DNA of 64,000 bases from Novosphingobium sp. RL4 (GCF_035658495.1 NZ_CP141944.1:2878001-2942000); one strand, 5' to 3'; shown: positions 7,743 to 19,402, counted from the stretch's first letter. Made by a program: numbers and translations. Notes: a model not told the origin generated them from the letters alone.

Positions 7743-10322
7743 TTACTCCACGCTGATCGCCAGCGCGCCGTCGCCGTCGTCGATGTGGACGTGCGAACCG
7801 TCCGGCACTTCGCCTGCCAGCAGCTTCTCTGCCAGCGGGTCCTGGACGTAGCGCTGGACCGCCCGCTTCAAGGGCCTGGCGCCGTAGACCGGATCGTAGC
7901 CCACCCGGCCGAGCCAGCGCTTGGCCGCGTCGGTCAGGTCGAGCACGATCTTGCGGTCCTTGAGCAGCTTCTGGACACGCGCCACCTGGATATCGACGAT
8001 CGGACCCATGTGCTCCTGGCCGAGGCGGTGGAACAGCACGATCTCGTCGAGACGGTTGAGGAATTCGGGGCGGAAATGCCCGCGCACCACTTCCATCACT
8101 TGCGGCTCCACGGTGTCCACGTCCTGCCCTTCGTCAAGCTGGGTCAGGTACTGGCTGCCGAGGTTGCTGGTCAGGATGATCAGGGTGTTGGTGAAATCCA
8201 CCACCCTGCCCTGCCCATCGGTCAGGCGTCCGTCGTCGAGCACTTGCAGCAGCACGTTGAACACGTCCGGGTGCGCCTTCTCGACCTCGTCGAACAGCAC
8301 GACCTGATAAGGCCGGCGCCGCACCGCCTCTGTCAGAACGCCGCCCTCGTCGTAGCCGACATAGCCCGGAGGCGCGCCGATCAGGCGGGACACCGCGTGC
8401 TTCTCCATGAACTCGCTCATGTCGATGCGGACCATCGCGCTGTCGTCGTCGAACAGGAAGCCCGCGAGCGCCTTGGTCAGCTCGGTCTTGCCGACACCCG
8501 TCGGGCCGAGGAACAGGAACGAGCCCAGCGGTCGGTTCGGATCCTGAAGCCCGGCGCGGGCGCGCCGCACCGCCTTGGAAACGGCCGAGACCGCATCCTT
8601 CTGGCCGATCACGCGCGCGCCGATCACGTCCTCCATCTTGAGGAGCTTCTCGCGCTCGCCTTCCAGCATCTTGTCCACCGGAACCCCGGTCCAGCGGCTA
8701 ACAACGCCGGCGATGTCGTCCTCGGTCACCTCTTCACGCAGGAGCGCGTTTCCGGCCTGGGCCTGCGCCTCGGACAGCTTGCGCTCCAGCGAGGGGATCG
8801 TGCCATAGGCAAGCTCGCCCGCCTTGGCGAGGTCGCCTGTCCGCTGGGCCTGATCGAGCTCGACGCGCGCGGCATCGAGCTGCTCCTTGATCCTGCCTTC
8901 CGCGGCGATCTTGTCGCGCTCGTTCTGCCAGCGCGTGGTCAGTTCGCTCGACTGCTGTTCGAGATTGGCCAGTTCCTCGCGCAGAGAGGCAAGGCGGTCC
9001 TTCGATGCCTCGTCGGTCTCCTTGCCGAGGGCCATTTCCTCGATCTTGAGCTGGATGATACGGCGGTCGAGCTTCTCGATCTCCTCGGGCTTGCTCTCCA
9101 CTTCCATGCGGATGCGGCTGGCGGCCTCGTCCATGAGGTCGATCGCCTTGTCCGGCAGGAAGCGGTTGGTGATGTAGCGGTTGGAGAGCGTCGCCGCCGC
9201 CACAATGGCGCCGTCGGTGATCCGCACGCCGTGATGCAGCTCGTACTTCTCCTTGAGCCCGCGCAGGATCGAGATCGTGTCCTCCACCGTCGGCTCGCCC
9301 ACGAAGACCGGCTGGAACCGGCGCTGCAAGGCCGCGTCCTTCTCGACGTACTTCTGGTATTCATCGAGGGTGGTCGCGCCGATGCAGTGCAGTTCGCCGC
9401 GTGCGAGGGCGGGCTTCAGCAGGTTGCCCGCATCCATCGAACCTTCGGAAGCGCCCGCGCCGATCAGCGTGTGCATCTCGTCGATGAACAGGATGATCTG
9501 GCCGTCCGCGCCCTTCACTTCGTCGAGCACTGCCTTGAGGCGTTCCTCGAACTCGCCGCGATACTTGGCGCCCGCGATCAGCGAGCCCATGTCGAGCGCC
9601 ATGAGGCTGCGGTCCTTGAGGCTGTCGGGCACGTCGCCATTGGCGATGCGCAGCGCCAGGCCCTCGGCGATGGCGGTCTTGCCAACGCCGGGGTCGCCGA
9701 TGAGCACGGGGTTGTTCTTGGTGCGGCGGGCGAGGATCTGGACGGTGCGGCGGATTTCCTCGTCACGGCCGATCACCGGGTCGAGCTTGCCGTCGCGCGC
9801 GGCCTGCGTGAGGTCGCGGGCATACTTCTTCATCGCGTCATAGGCGTTTTCGGCCGAAGCGCTGTCGGCATTGCGGCCGCCGCGCAGTTCGGAAATCGCC
9901 GCCTCCAGCGCCTGGGGCGTGAGGTTGGCGGCCTTGAGCGCCTGCCCCGCCGAAGTCGTGGTGGCCAGCGCCAGCGCGAGCAGCATGCGCTCCACGGTGA
10001 CGAAGCTGTCGCCCGACTTGGCGGCGAGTTGCTCGGCCTGGTCGAGCACGCGCACGGCATCGTTGTCCAGCCCCGGAGCGCCCTGGGCACCGCTGCCCGA
10101 AACCGTGGGAATCCTGCCGAGCGCCTTGTCGATTTCCTGCACCGCGAAGGCCGGATTGCCGCCCGCGCGCTGGATGAGGCCGGAAGCCATGCCCTCGCTA
10201 TCCTCAAGAAGGGCCTTGAGGATGTGGTCGGAGCTGATGCGCTGATGATTCATGCGGATCGCAACAGTCTGCGCCGCCTGAAGGAAACCCTTGGCCCGGT
10301 CAGTGAACTTTTCGAGATTCAT
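7743..10322 (-). CDS. clpB: ATP-dependent disaggregase ClpB
   Basis: Hexameric AAA+ chaperone of 859 residues that, with DnaK, threads aggregated proteins through its pore. The ATG at 10322 has AGGAGG ahead and gives the standard [13 protein letters not shown] start; the open frame upstream is spurious. Order: Clp N domain with two repeats; AAA module 1 with Walker A GDPGVGKT and Walker [15 protein letters not shown]; the long coiled-coil middle domain (about residues 410-530, Glu/Arg/Lys-rich); AAA module 2 with Walker A GPTGVGKT and [14 protein letters not shown]. Length matches the family (about 860). Two RpoH-like promoter sequences lie upstream, fitting heat-shock control. Confidence 0.98.
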   Translation of the reverse strand: MNLEKFTDRAKGFLQAAQTVAIRMNHQRISSDHILKALLEDSEGMASGLIQRAGGNPAFAVQEIDKALGRIPTVSGSGAQGAPGLDNDAVRVLDQAEQLAAKSGDSFVTVERMLLALALATTTSAGQALKAANLTPQALEAAISELRGGRNADSASAENAYDAMKKYARDLTQAARDGKLDPVIGRDEEIRRTVQILARRTKNNPVLIGDPGVGKTAIAEGLALRIANGDVPDSLKDRSLMALDMGSLIAGAKYRGEFEERLKAVLDEVKGADGQIILFIDEMHTLIGAGASEGSMDAGNLLKPALARGELHCIGATTLDEYQKYVEKDAALQRRFQPVFVGEPTVEDTISILRGLKEKYELHHGVRITDGAIVAAATLSNRYITNRFLPDKAIDLMDEAASRIRMEVESKPEEIEKLDRRIIQLKIEEMALGKETDEASKDRLASLREELANLEQQSSELTTRWQNERDKIAAEGRIKEQLDAARVELDQAQRTGDLAKAGELAYGTIPSLERKLSEAQAQAGNALLREEVTEDDIAGVVSRWTGVPVDKMLEGEREKLLKMEDVIGARVIGQKDAVSAVSKAVRRARAGLQDPNRPLGSFLFLGPTGVGKTELTKALAGFLFDDDSAMVRIDMSEFMEKHAVSRLIGAPPGYVGYDEGGVLTEAVRRRPYQVVLFDEVEKAHPDVFNVLLQVLDDGRLTDGQGRVVDFTNTLIILTSNLGSQYLTQLDEGQDVDTVEPQVMEVVRGHFRPEFLNRLDEIVLFHRLGQEHMGPIVDIQVARVQKLLKDRKIVLDLTDAAKRWLGRVGYDPVYGARPLKRAVQRYVQDPLAEKLLAGEVPDGSHVHIDDGDGALAISVE

Positions 10323-10347
10323 GGTATGAATTGCCTCCTGATCTCGA

Positions 10348-10377
10348 CCATATAGTGTTGTACATTTGCAACACAAG
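10348..10377 (-). promoter_or_regulatory. Proximal RpoH-like promoter of clpB
   Basis: Read on the minus strand: CTTG, an 18-base spacer, then CTATATGG, 26 bases upstream of the clpB start codon. This resembles alphaproteobacterial RpoH promoters. The spacer is largely an inverted repeat (10355-10374). Inferred from sequence only. Confidence 0.45.
10355..10374. repeat. Inverted repeat inside the clpB promoter
   Basis: Arms GTGTTG and CAACAC separated by 8 bases, lying between the -35 and -10 elements of the proximal clpB promoter candidate. It could be an operator, or chance. Confidence 0.45.
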
Positions 10378-10420
10378 GTGTGCCATGACATTTTTCGCGC
10401 GGCACATTCTGATGGCGCGC

Positions 10421-10448
10421 AGATGGGAAGAAAGCGTTGATTCTCAAG
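10421..10448 (-). promoter_or_regulatory. Distal RpoH-like promoter of clpB
   Basis: Read on the minus strand: CTTGAG, 14-base spacer, TCCCATCT. This is close to the classical sigma-32 consensus (CTTGAA, about 14 bases, CCCCATNT). It lies about 100 bases upstream of the clpB start. RpoH itself is encoded in this window at 49645. Confidence 0.65.
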
Positions 10449-10620
10449 AGCCGGAACCGGCTTGTCACAAGATGGGAAGCGCCGCGCGGAATGCCACCCC
10501 CTCGAAAACGTCGCCGTGGCGTTGAACGTGCCTGCCGTTGCGCATTCGCTTGGCGCGAAGGTTGCCCTTGCCTAGCCTCTCCCGACAAGACCCGAAAACC
10601 AATGGGAAGAGGCATCAGAC

Positions 10621-11076
10621 GTGGCGAAATTCACTCCCCAGCAGGCAGCGGACGTGCTTGCCATCAAGCAGGTCGTCTATGAATGGGGCGACGAACTGGA
10701 CATTCACAACGGCCTCGAAATGCGCAGCGCCGACGTTCTGGCCGAGGATGTGGCCTACAACGTCGGCGGCGAATGGCGCGAGGGACTGCCCGCGGTCGAG
10801 ACCTTCTACAAAGGCCGCGCCGAAGCGCTGCGGGCAGGCGCGGGCCTGATGACCATGCGCCATATCATCACTTCGCTGCGGGTTTCCTTCGACGATGCCG
10901 ACCATGCGAAAGTCGGCTATCTCCTGGTGTTCTTCGCCGCCGTGGGCGAGGCTCCGTTCGAGAAATACTGCGATCCGCTGGCAGTCGCCGACGTGAAGAT
11001 GGAATGCCGCCGCGACAGCGACGGGGAGTGGCGCATCACCCGCTTCGATTCCGGCCAGATCTTCAAGCGGGGGTAA
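10621..11076 (+). CDS. NTF2/SnoaL-like protein
   Basis: Cytoplasmic protein of 151 residues starting at GTG 10621, preceded by GGGAAGAGG. Early helix QAADVLAIKQVVYEWGDELD, a middle region with YNVGGEWREGLPAVETFYKGR and MTMRHIITSL, and a C-terminal sheet DVKMECRRDSDGEWRITRFDSGQIF follow the SnoaL-like cone fold of the NTF2 superfamily. Members include isomerases, dehydratases and dioxygenase small subunits, and many bind small aromatic or steroid substrates. The particular reaction cannot be read from the sequence. It stands alone between clpB (divergent) and the M16 peptidase gene. Confidence 0.8.
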   Translation: MAKFTPQQAADVLAIKQVVYEWGDELDIHNGLEMRSADVLAEDVAYNVGGEWREGLPAVETFYKGRAEALRAGAGLMTMRHIITSLRVSFDDADHAKVGYLLVFFAAVGEAPFEKYCDPLAVADVKMECRRDSDGEWRITRFDSGQIFKRG

Positions 11077-11205
11077 TCAACGGCGGGGGGAATTGTCCGT
11101 CGTCCCGGACCCGATCCGGGACGACCTCTCTCTTCCCGCCGCCCCTCTTGCATCCCATCGCCTTTGTCGCTGGTCCTTGCCGAACAACGTGCTAGACCTT
11201 TGGCC

Positions 11206-14106
11206 ATGCGACTTGCTCCCCGTTCCAGCGCCATTGCGCTCGCCGCCGCCCTCGCTCTCTCCGCCTGCGCCAGCGCCCCCACGGCCAGTGTCGCCTCGCC
11301 ACCGCCGGCACCGTCGGAGAATGCCGCCCCGGCACCGGCCTCCCCGGCCGAACTCGTCGCCAGGGTGGACATCCCTTACGAGAAGTTCGTGCTCGCCAAT
11401 GGGCTCACCACGATCATCCACACCGATCGCAAGGCCCCTATCGTCGGGGTGACGGCGTACTACAAGGTCGGCTCCAAGAACGAGCCGCGCGGAAAGACCG
11501 GCTTCGCGCATCTTTACGAGCACCTGTTCTTCGGCGGATCGGCCAACGTGCCGGACTTCGACGTGCCGCTGGAAGGCGCGGGCTCCACGCCCACCAACGG
11601 CTCCACCTGGTACGACCGCACCAATTACGTGGAAACCGTGCCCACGGGCGCGCTGGACCTTGCGCTGTTCATGGAAAGCGACCGCATGGGCCACCTGCTG
11701 CCCGCAGTCACCCAGGACAAACTCGACAAGCAACGGGGCGTCGTCCAGAACGAGAAGCGCCAGGGTGACAACCAGCCCTACGGCCTCTTCGAATATGCCC
11801 AGGCCGAAGGCCTGCTGCCGGTGGGCCACCCCTACCGCCACTCCACCATCGGCTCGATGGCCGACCTCGACGCCGCCACCCTCACGGACGTTCGCAAGTG
11901 GTTTACCGACCACTACGGCCCGAACAACGTCGTGCTCGTGCTCTCGGGCGACATCGACGCCGCCACCGCCCGCCCCAAGGTGGAGAAATGGTTCGGCGAC
12001 ATTCCGCGCGGCCCCGAGATCAAGCCCGTCACTGCCGAACCCGTGACGCTTTCGGCGCCGGTGAAGCGCGAAATCGTAGACCAGGTGCCGGTCCTGCGCC
12101 TTACCCGCAACTGGACCGCTCCCGGCCTGAACGATGCCGATACCCCCGCGCTCCAGATCGGCATGCGGGTGCTCGGCGGCCTTGCCAGTTCGCGGCTCGA
12201 CAATGAACTGGTACGCGGACAGCAGCTTGCGGTGGCCGTGACCGCCTATTCGCAGGTGTTCCAGCAGCTCAGCATGCTCACCATGGCCATGGACGTGAAG
12301 CCCGGCGTGAACCGCGCCAAGGCCAACGCCGCCTTCGACAAGGTCCTCGCCGACTACTTGCGCGACGGGCCGACCGAGGATGAAGTGCGCCGTGCCGTCG
12401 TCAGCACCCTTTCCGGCGAGATCGGCGGCCTTGAACGCGTCGGCGGCTTCAGCGGCAAGGGAGCCACCCTGGCCGAGGGTCAGGTCTATTCGGACGATCC
12501 CGCCAAGTACAAGCAGGACCTTGCCCGCATGGCCGCGCTCACCCCGGCGGAAGTCAAGGCGGCAATGAACAAATGGCTCTCGCGCCCGGTCTATGCCCTC
12601 GACGTCGTTCCCGGCGCCCGCACCGAAAGCGGCGATGCCATGGGCGGCTGGGGCGACGAGGCGAAACAGCCCGCACCCCGCCCGGACCCCACGGCCAAGG
12701 CGCCTGCCCTCGCCGCCGGACCCAAGCGCGAATTCCCGCAACTCGGCCAGATCGGCGCACTGACTTTCCCGGCGATCGAGCGCACGACGCTTTCCAACGG
12801 CATCCCGGTGGCGCTTGCGCGCCGTACCGCGGTTCCCAAGCTGGTGCTCTCGCTCGATTTCGACGCCGGCTATGCCGCCGATGCGCTCGATACGCCGGGC
12901 ACGCAGGGGCTGATGCTGGCCATGCTCGACCAGGGCACCTCGAAGCTCGACGCAACCCGCATCGCCGAAGCGCAGGAACGCCTCGGCGCCAGCATTTCGA
13001 TCGACGGCTCGCTGGACACCAGCAGCGTGACGCTCTCGGCGCTCTCGGCCAATCTCTCGCCATCGCTGGACCTCATGGCCCAGATCGTGCGCGATCCCGC
13101 CTTCAGCCCGTCCGAAGTGGAGCGCGTGAAGTCCCAGTCGGAAGCCGAACTGGCGCAGGCGCTGTCAACGCCGGACGATCTCGCCGCCCGCTCGCTCGGC
13201 AGCGAACTCTTCGGGAACCACCCTTACGCCCAGCCCTCGGACGGCCTCGGCAATGCCGCCTCGCTCGCCGCGCTCACCCCTGCCCAGCTCAAGGCCGCGC
13301 ATGACAAGTGGCTGCGCCCCGATCTCGCCCGGATCACCGTGGTGGGGGATGTGACGATGGCCGAACTGAAGCCGATGTTGGAACGCGCCTTCGGCCAGTG
13401 GCAGGCCCCGGCCGTGCCAAAACCCGTAAAGCCGCTCGACACCGCCGTGCCCGCCGCCACCGGCAGCCGGATCGTCCTGATCGACCGGCCGAATTCGCCG
13501 CAATCCGTGATCGTGGCGGGCCGCGTCCTGCCGATGACCGGGAAGACCCCGGACGCGGAACCCCTGCAACTGGCTAACGACGTGCTCGGCGGCGGCTTCC
13601 TCTCGCGCCTCAACAAGGACCTGCGCGAGGACAAGGGCTGGAGCTACGGCGTCCATAGCGGCGTGGCTCAGCCCGTCGGCCCACGCTCGGTCCAGGTCGC
13701 GGCCCCGGTCCAGTCCGACAAGACCGGCGAGGCGATCAAGGCCATCATCGCCGACATGGGCGCGCTTCCGGCAGGCAGGCCGGTAACCGCGGAGGAACTC
13801 CAGCGCGTTACCGAAGGCGCGATCCGGCAGCTTCCCAACCTGTTCGAAACCGACGCCGCCGTGCAGGCAGCAATCCGCAAGAACGACCGTCTCGGCCGCC
13901 CGGAAGATTATTACGTCGGCCTTGCCGCCAGGTATCGCACGATAGACGCCAAGGCGATCGGCGCTGCCGCCACGCAATATCTCCAGCCCAACGGCCTGAC
14001 GTTCGTGATCGTGGGCGATCGCAAGGTGGTTGAACCGCAACTCAAGGGCCTCGGCCTGCCCGTCGAAGTGCGCGCGGCACCGGCAGCGCCCGAAGGCCAA
14101 GAATAA
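11206..14106 (+). CDS. M16 family zinc metallopeptidase lipoprotein, two-domain
   Basis: Periplasmic peptidase of the pitrilysin/insulinase (M16) family, 966 residues. ATG 11206 gives a lipoprotein signal with the lipobox LSAC; an upstream TTG is unlikely. The first half has the inverted zinc motif HLYEH (H102, E105, H106) within GFAHLYEHLFFGGSANV, and a downstream Glu in VVQNEKRQGD as likely third ligand. A second M16 domain begins near residue 520 (FPAIERTTLSNGIPVALARR) but has no HxxEH, as in the paired active/inactive layout of this family. A Pro/Ala linker follows the lipobox. It probably degrades peptides at the inner face of the envelope. The small gene 14118 follows within 11 bases. 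Confidence 0.93.
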   Translation: MRLAPRSSAIALAAALALSACASAPTASVASPPPAPSENAAPAPASPAELVARVDIPYEKFVLANGLTTIIHTDRKAPIVGVTAYYKVGSKNEPRGKTGFAHLYEHLFFGGSANVPDFDVPLEGAGSTPTNGSTWYDRTNYVETVPTGALDLALFMESDRMGHLLPAVTQDKLDKQRGVVQNEKRQGDNQPYGLFEYAQAEGLLPVGHPYRHSTIGSMADLDAATLTDVRKWFTDHYGPNNVVLVLSGDIDAATARPKVEKWFGDIPRGPEIKPVTAEPVTLSAPVKREIVDQVPVLRLTRNWTAPGLNDADTPALQIGMRVLGGLASSRLDNELVRGQQLAVAVTAYSQVFQQLSMLTMAMDVKPGVNRAKANAAFDKVLADYLRDGPTEDEVRRAVVSTLSGEIGGLERVGGFSGKGATLAEGQVYSDDPAKYKQDLARMAALTPAEVKAAMNKWLSRPVYALDVVPGARTESGDAMGGWGDEAKQPAPRPDPTAKAPALAAGPKREFPQLGQIGALTFPAIERTTLSNGIPVALARRTAVPKLVLSLDFDAGYAADALDTPGTQGLMLAMLDQGTSKLDATRIAEAQERLGASISIDGSLDTSSVTLSALSANLSPSLDLMAQIVRDPAFSPSEVERVKSQSEAELAQALSTPDDLAARSLGSELFGNHPYAQPSDGLGNAASLAALTPAQLKAAHDKWLRPDLARITVVGDVTMAELKPMLERAFGQWQAPAVPKPVKPLDTAVPAATGSRIVLIDRPNSPQSVIVAGRVLPMTGKTPDAEPLQLANDVLGGGFLSRLNKDLREDKGWSYGVHSGVAQPVGPRSVQVAAPVQSDKTGEAIKAIIADMGALPAGRPVTAEELQRVTEGAIRQLPNLFETDAAVQAAIRKNDRLGRPEDYYVGLAARYRTIDAKAIGAAATQYLQPNGLTFVIVGDRKVVEPQLKGLGLPVEVRAAPAAPEGQE

Positions 14107-14117
14107 GGAGACCAGGA

Positions 14118-14420
14118 ATGTCGCTGCTCGGCGGAACTTACGAATGTTCGACCAAGACCCCGATGGGGCATCAGAAGGGCACGCTTACCATCATTCCGGC
14201 AGGTGACACCTTCACCGGCCAGATCACCGGCGACCTCGGCACGATGGAATTGCGGGACGGCAAGATCAGCGGCAACACGCTGAGCTGGAAGATGAAGATG
14301 ACCTCACCGATGCCGATCGATCTCGACTGCAAGGCCACGGTCGACGGCACCGACCTCACCGGCACGATCAAAGCCGGCTTCTTCGGTACGATGAAGCTGG
14401 AAGGCAACAAAATCGCCTGA
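14118..14420 (+). CDS. Small beta-rich hypothetical protein
   Basis: Protein of 100 residues; ATG 14118 is preceded by AAGGAGACCAGGA, the AAGGAG overlapping the end of the peptidase gene, so the two are one operon. No signal peptide. The sequence is strands and turns with repeating Thr-Gly and Asp-Gly pairs (GTLTIIPAGDTFTGQITGD, ISGNTLSWKMKM, GTDLTGTIKAGFFGTMKLEG), suggesting a small beta-barrel or lipocalin-like sheet. I know no function. Such short proteins of the same pattern are seen beside hydrolase genes in sphingomonads, which is family lore rather than evidence. Confidence 0.85.
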   Translation: MSLLGGTYECSTKTPMGHQKGTLTIIPAGDTFTGQITGDLGTMELRDGKISGNTLSWKMKMTSPMPIDLDCKATVDGTDLTGTIKAGFFGTMKLEGNKIA

Positions 14421-14444
14421 ACCGGCGAACCCGCAGACAAGAAA

Positions 14445-14474
14445 AAGGGCGGCCAGCGATGGCTGCCCTTTTTT
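14445..14474 (+). terminator. Rho-independent terminator of the M16 peptidase operon
   Basis: Stem AAGGGC-G-GCCA with TGGC-T-GCCCTT around a GCGA loop, followed by TTTTT. Confidence 0.85.
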
Positions 14475-14641
14475 CATGGCCGCTGCCATTCCCACATGAT
14501 CGCCCCGCGCGGCAGAGCTGAATTCTATTCTTTAACATCAAGTCTCTTGCCAGTTTGCACCAGGCCCAATATTGGCTGATCGCGCAGGAAAGACCGACGT
14601 TGGGGAACATCGGCCGCTACCTTGCCGGGGGTTTAAACTTG

Positions 14642-15313
14642 ATGAGTTCCACTATTCGGCACGCGATTTTCGCGGCCGCCTGTTGCGTGCAGCCTTTCGT
14701 GGCGACGGCGAGCGCGCAGGCCCAGATACCTGAAACGCTGGCCGCGCCTGCTGCCGCTTCTGCTGCTTGCGAACTGCATGTCTGGCCGGGCCACGATTTC
14801 CATTCGGTCTATTACGGCTGGGCACACGGCGGCACCGTGGACGGAGCAGCCAAGGGACGCGACGGATACGAGAATGTACCGCATGAACCGCTTTCGGCGG
14901 GCGAACAGGTCAAGATACTCGGCTTGGCAGATCTTGCCGCCACGCTCAGCCTCGCCGGATATCGCACGGTCATCCACGAAACGCCGCTGTCCAGCCGCGA
15001 AATCCGCACCGGCCTTGCCCGCCACGCACTGGATACGCCGCGCTGCTACGCCGAATTGATGATCGACGACCTCGTCCTGCAGAAGAATTTCACCGGCACG
15101 CAAGCGCTCAACATCCTTTACCGCTTCCGCCAATTCGATGGTGACGTGTCCGGCCGCAGCTTCGGCACCTATATCCAGGTGCCGGTTCGCATTGCCGACA
15201 AGGCTATCGACAGGTCATCCGATGCGATCGTGTCCGAACTGGCGTCCGCCTATTCCATCAGCATCCACGATTTCGGCAAGGCGCTGGCGGCGCCGCCGAA
15301 AAAGAAACGCTGA
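14642..15313 (+). CDS. Exported hypothetical protein, paralogue of the next gene
   Basis: Protein of 223 residues from ATG 14642; the 5' extension to a TTG has no support. Signal peptide ends near ATASAQA. The mature protein opens with a Pro/Ala linker and CELHVWP, and later has a short HETPLSSREIR segment, then CYAELMIDDLVLQK and ALNILYRFRQFDG, and ends in a lysine-rich tail (PPKKKR). The next gene repeats all of these landmarks in order (CELHLWP, HEQPLERK, CYSELIVADVFYMK, TLFMYRRFD, APKK), so the pair arose by tandem duplication and has diverged strongly. The two landmark cysteines may form a disulfide. No function known. Confidence 0.8.
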   Translation: MSSTIRHAIFAAACCVQPFVATASAQAQIPETLAAPAAASAACELHVWPGHDFHSVYYGWAHGGTVDGAAKGRDGYENVPHEPLSAGEQVKILGLADLAATLSLAGYRTVIHETPLSSREIRTGLARHALDTPRCYAELMIDDLVLQKNFTGTQALNILYRFRQFDGDVSGRSFGTYIQVPVRIADKAIDRSSDAIVSELASAYSISIHDFGKALAAPPKKKR

Positions 15314-15340
15314 CCCATTCAACTACGGAGTGCGACTGTA

Positions 15341-16042
15341 ATGAAAATGATCTCGCGTGCATGTCTGCTCGCGGCACTGGTCTTTGCGCCTGCCGCTCAC
15401 GCGCAGGACGCAGCAGCCCCTGCGGCAGCAACAGCCCCTGTACCCGGACTGCAGCCTGCGGCAGCTGCGGACGGTTGCGAACTGCATCTATGGCCGGCCG
15501 AACGCATGCGGTCCCAGACCACAGGCCTGCTTGGCGGCGGCCTGCTCGATGCAGCGCTGCATGCCGACCGGGATTCGAGCAATCAGTCGCTGATGGCAAG
15601 CGCACTCGACAGTCCCTCGCAGCTCGACGCACTCGTGGCGATGGATCTGCGCACCCTGTTGCCGCTGACGCCGGGCACCACCATCATTCGTCACGAGCAG
15701 CCGCTCGAACGCAAGACGATGAACAAGATCAAGACACGCCGCTCGGATTCGGCCGCCGCATGCTACTCCGAACTCATCGTCGCCGATGTGTTCTACATGA
15801 AGGCGGCAATCTATGGCCGCTCGCTGCGCACGCTGTTCATGTATCGCCGGTTCGATGCCGCCCAGAAGATCACCTGGGAATACAAGGCATGGGGCGGTAA
15901 TGGCCTGTCGCTGTTCCCGCCGAAAGAAGGCGAGGACGCCGTTGCGGCACTTGGCGAGCTGGGTACCGTCTACCAGAAGAACTTCGTCGAATATGCACAC
16001 AACGCCATTACCGCCGCTCCCAAGAAGGTAGCCGCGAAGTAA
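15341..16042 (+). CDS. Exported hypothetical protein, paralogue of the previous gene
   Basis: Protein of 233 residues; ATG 15341, 27 bases after the previous stop, so cotranscribed. Signal peptide MKMISRACLLAALVFAPAAHA followed by an Ala/Pro linker. It shares with its neighbour CELHLWP, a central HEQPLERK, the CYSELIVADVFYMK block and TLFMYRRFD, but has extra Gly-rich and SLFPPKEGED segments. The conserved Cys-Glu-Leu-His start and the CYxEL block are the best family fingerprints. Role unknown; export and likely periplasmic or outer-membrane-associated location are inferred from the signal peptide. Confidence 0.82.
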   Translation: MKMISRACLLAALVFAPAAHAQDAAAPAAATAPVPGLQPAAAADGCELHLWPAERMRSQTTGLLGGGLLDAALHADRDSSNQSLMASALDSPSQLDALVAMDLRTLLPLTPGTTIIRHEQPLERKTMNKIKTRRSDSAAACYSELIVADVFYMKAAIYGRSLRTLFMYRRFDAAQKITWEYKAWGGNGLSLFPPKEGEDAVAALGELGTVYQKNFVEYAHNAITAAPKKVAAK

Positions 16043-16055
16043 GCCGCTTCAAACG

Positions 16056-16094
16056 AAGAAGGGCCGGAAAGCACAGCGCTTTCCGGCCCTTCTT
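16056..16094. terminator. Terminator between the paralogue pair and gatB
   Basis: Long stem AAGAAGGGCCGGAAAGC paired with GCTTTCCGGCCCTTCTT around a 5-base loop, followed by T residues; it can serve both convergent transcripts. Confidence 0.9.
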
Positions 16095-16114
16095 TATGTC
16101 TATGATACCCTGCG

Positions 16115-17611
<1,497 letters not shown>

Positions 17612-17612
17612 A

Positions 17613-19100
17613 TTACCACCACTTTTCCGGCTTGGCGGCAAACTGTGCGCGGGCCTCGATGGCGAGACCGGCGTTCAGCACGCCCTGTTCGTCGAAAGCC
17701 TTGCCGATGACCTGAAGACCCAGCGGCAGACCTTCGCGGTTGAGGCCGGCCGGGACCGACATCGCCGGAAGACCCGCGAGCGAGGCGGGCACCGCGAAGA
17801 CGTCGTTCAGGTACATCTTCAGCGGATCGTCGACGTTCTCGCCAAGGCCGAAGGCGGCCGAAGGCGCGGTCGGCGCAAGGATCACGTCGCACTCTTCGAA
17901 GGCCTTGGCGAAGTCCTGCGCGATCAGCGCGCGGACCTTCTGGGCCTGCGTGTAGTAGGCGTCGTAGAAACCGGCCGAGAGCACGTAAGTGCCGATCAGG
18001 ATGCGGCGCTTCACCTCGGGGCCGAAACCGGCGGCGCGGGTCGCGGCGTACATGTCCTGAAGGTTGGCACCGTCCGGCAGATCGCGCAGGCCGTACCGCA
18101 CGCCGTCATAGCGGGCGAGGTTCGACGAGGCTTCGGCAGGCGCGATGATGTAGTAAGTCGGCAGCGCGTACTTGGTGTGCGGCAGCGAGATCTCGACGAT
18201 CTGAGCGCCCGCATCCTTCAGCCAGGCAATGCCGTCGTCCCACGACTTGGCGACATCGTCGTCCAGACCATCGACGCGGTATTCCTTCGGAATGCCGACC
18301 TTCTTGCCTTTCATGTCGCCCGAGAGCGCGGCTTCCCAGTTCGGCACCGGCATGTCGAGGCTGGTCGAATCCTTGGCGTCGAAACCGGCCATGGCTTCGA
18401 GCATGATCGCGCAGTCCTGCACCGAGCGGGCCATCGGGCCCGCCTGGTCGAGCGAGCTGGCGAAAGCAACCACGCCCCAGCGCGAGCAGCGGCCGTAAGT
18501 CGGCTTGATGCCGGTGGTGCCGGTGAATGCGGCGGGCTGGCGGATCGAGCCGCCGGTGTCGGTGCCGGTCGCCGCCGGGCAGAGGCGCGCGGCGAGAGCC
18601 GACGACGAACCGCCCGAGGAACCGCCCGGCGCCAACGCGGCGTTGCCGCCATCGTTGCGCTTCCACGGCGAGATCACATTGCCGAAATAGCTGGTCTCGT
18701 TCGACGAGCCCATGGCGAACTGGTCGAGGTTCAGCTTGCCCAGCATGCCTGCGCCGGCATCCCACAGCTTCTGCGAGACGGTCGATTCGTACTGCGGCTT
18801 GAAGCCTTCCAGCATGTGGCTGGCGGCCGTCGTCTGCACGTCGAAGGTGGCGAACAGGTCCTTCATGCCGATCGGCACGCCGCCCATCTTGCCGAGAGCC
18901 TCGCCGCGCGCACGCTTGGCGTCGGTGGCAGCTGCCGCTTCGATGGCCTTTTCAGGCGTGGCGATGATGAAGGCGTTCAGCGCTTCCTGCGCGGCGGCGA
19001 CATTGGCGTTGAAAGCTTCCGCCACTTCGACGGCGGAGAAATCGCCGCCGGCCACACCGTCGCGGATCTGCGCAACGCCGAGTTCCGTAAGATCAGTCAT
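17613..19100 (-). CDS. gatA: Asp/Glu-tRNA amidotransferase subunit A
   Basis: Glutaminase subunit of GatCAB, 495 residues, amidase-signature family. It releases ammonia from glutamine for channeling to GatB. The Ser-cisSer-Lys triad is visible: K80 in [12 protein letters not shown]161 in [11 protein letters not shown], and S185 in [12 protein letters not shown], with the 24-residue spacing known for GatA. The ATG overlaps the gatC stop codon (TAATG). Confidence 0.98.
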   Translation of the reverse strand: MTDLTELGVAQIRDGVAGGDFSAVEVAEAFNANVAAAQEALNAFIIATPEKAIEAAAATDAKRARGEALGKMGGVPIGMKDLFATFDVQTTAASHMLEGFKPQYESTVSQKLWDAGAGMLGKLNLDQFAMGSSNETSYFGNVISPWKRNDGGNAALAPGGSSGGSSSALAARLCPAATGTDTGGSIRQPAAFTGTTGIKPTYGRCSRWGVVAFASSLDQAGPMARSVQDCAIMLEAMAGFDAKDSTSLDMPVPNWEAALSGDMKGKKVGIPKEYRVDGLDDDVAKSWDDGIAWLKDAGAQIVEISLPHTKYALPTYYIIAPAEASSNLARYDGVRYGLRDLPDGANLQDMYAATRAAGFGPEVKRRILIGTYVLSAGFYDAYYTQAQKVRALIAQDFAKAFEECDVILAPTAPSAAFGLGENVDDPLKMYLNDVFAVPASLAGLPAMSVPAGLNREGLPLGLQVIGKAFDEQGVLNAGLAIEARAQFAAKPEKWW

Positions 19101-19402
19101 TATTCGATCACCTTGGGCACGCCGAAGAAGCCGTGTTCGGCGGCGGGAGCATTGGCCAGAACGGCATCGCGCTTGTCGCCGCCGGTCAGCGGATCGGCGT
19201 CGATCACGTCGTCGCGCAGGCGCAGCGTGTTGGGGATGACGGCGGTCATCGGCTCGACGTTCGAAGTATCGACTTCGCCGAGTTGCTCGACCCAGGCGAG
19301 AATGCCGTTGAGTTCGGGGACCATCGCCTCGATTTCGGCCTCGCTCACCTTGATGCGGGCGAGGCTGGCGATCTTCGCAACGGTTGCGGTATCGACCGAC
19401 AT
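19100..19402 (-). CDS. gatC: Asp/Glu-tRNA amidotransferase subunit C
   Basis: Small stabilising subunit of GatCAB, 100 residues, first gene of the gatCAB operon. Typical features: [18 protein letters not shown] near the N terminus, the central [16 protein letters not shown], and [14 protein letters not shown] before the C-terminal [14 protein letters not shown] lies six bases upstream of the ATG at 19402. The presence of GatCAB suggests indirect formation of Gln-tRNA and/or Asn-tRNA. Confidence 0.97.
   Translation of the reverse strand: MSVDTATVAKIASLARIKVSEAEIEAMVPELNGILAWVEQLGEVDTSNVEPMTAVIPNTLRLRDDVIDADPLTGGDKRDAVLANAPAAEHGFFGVPKVIE

Noticed and set aside
7785..10355. Long plus-strand open frame of 856 codons
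   Set aside because: It is the shadow of clpB, low in real domain features and rich in His/Leu/Arg.
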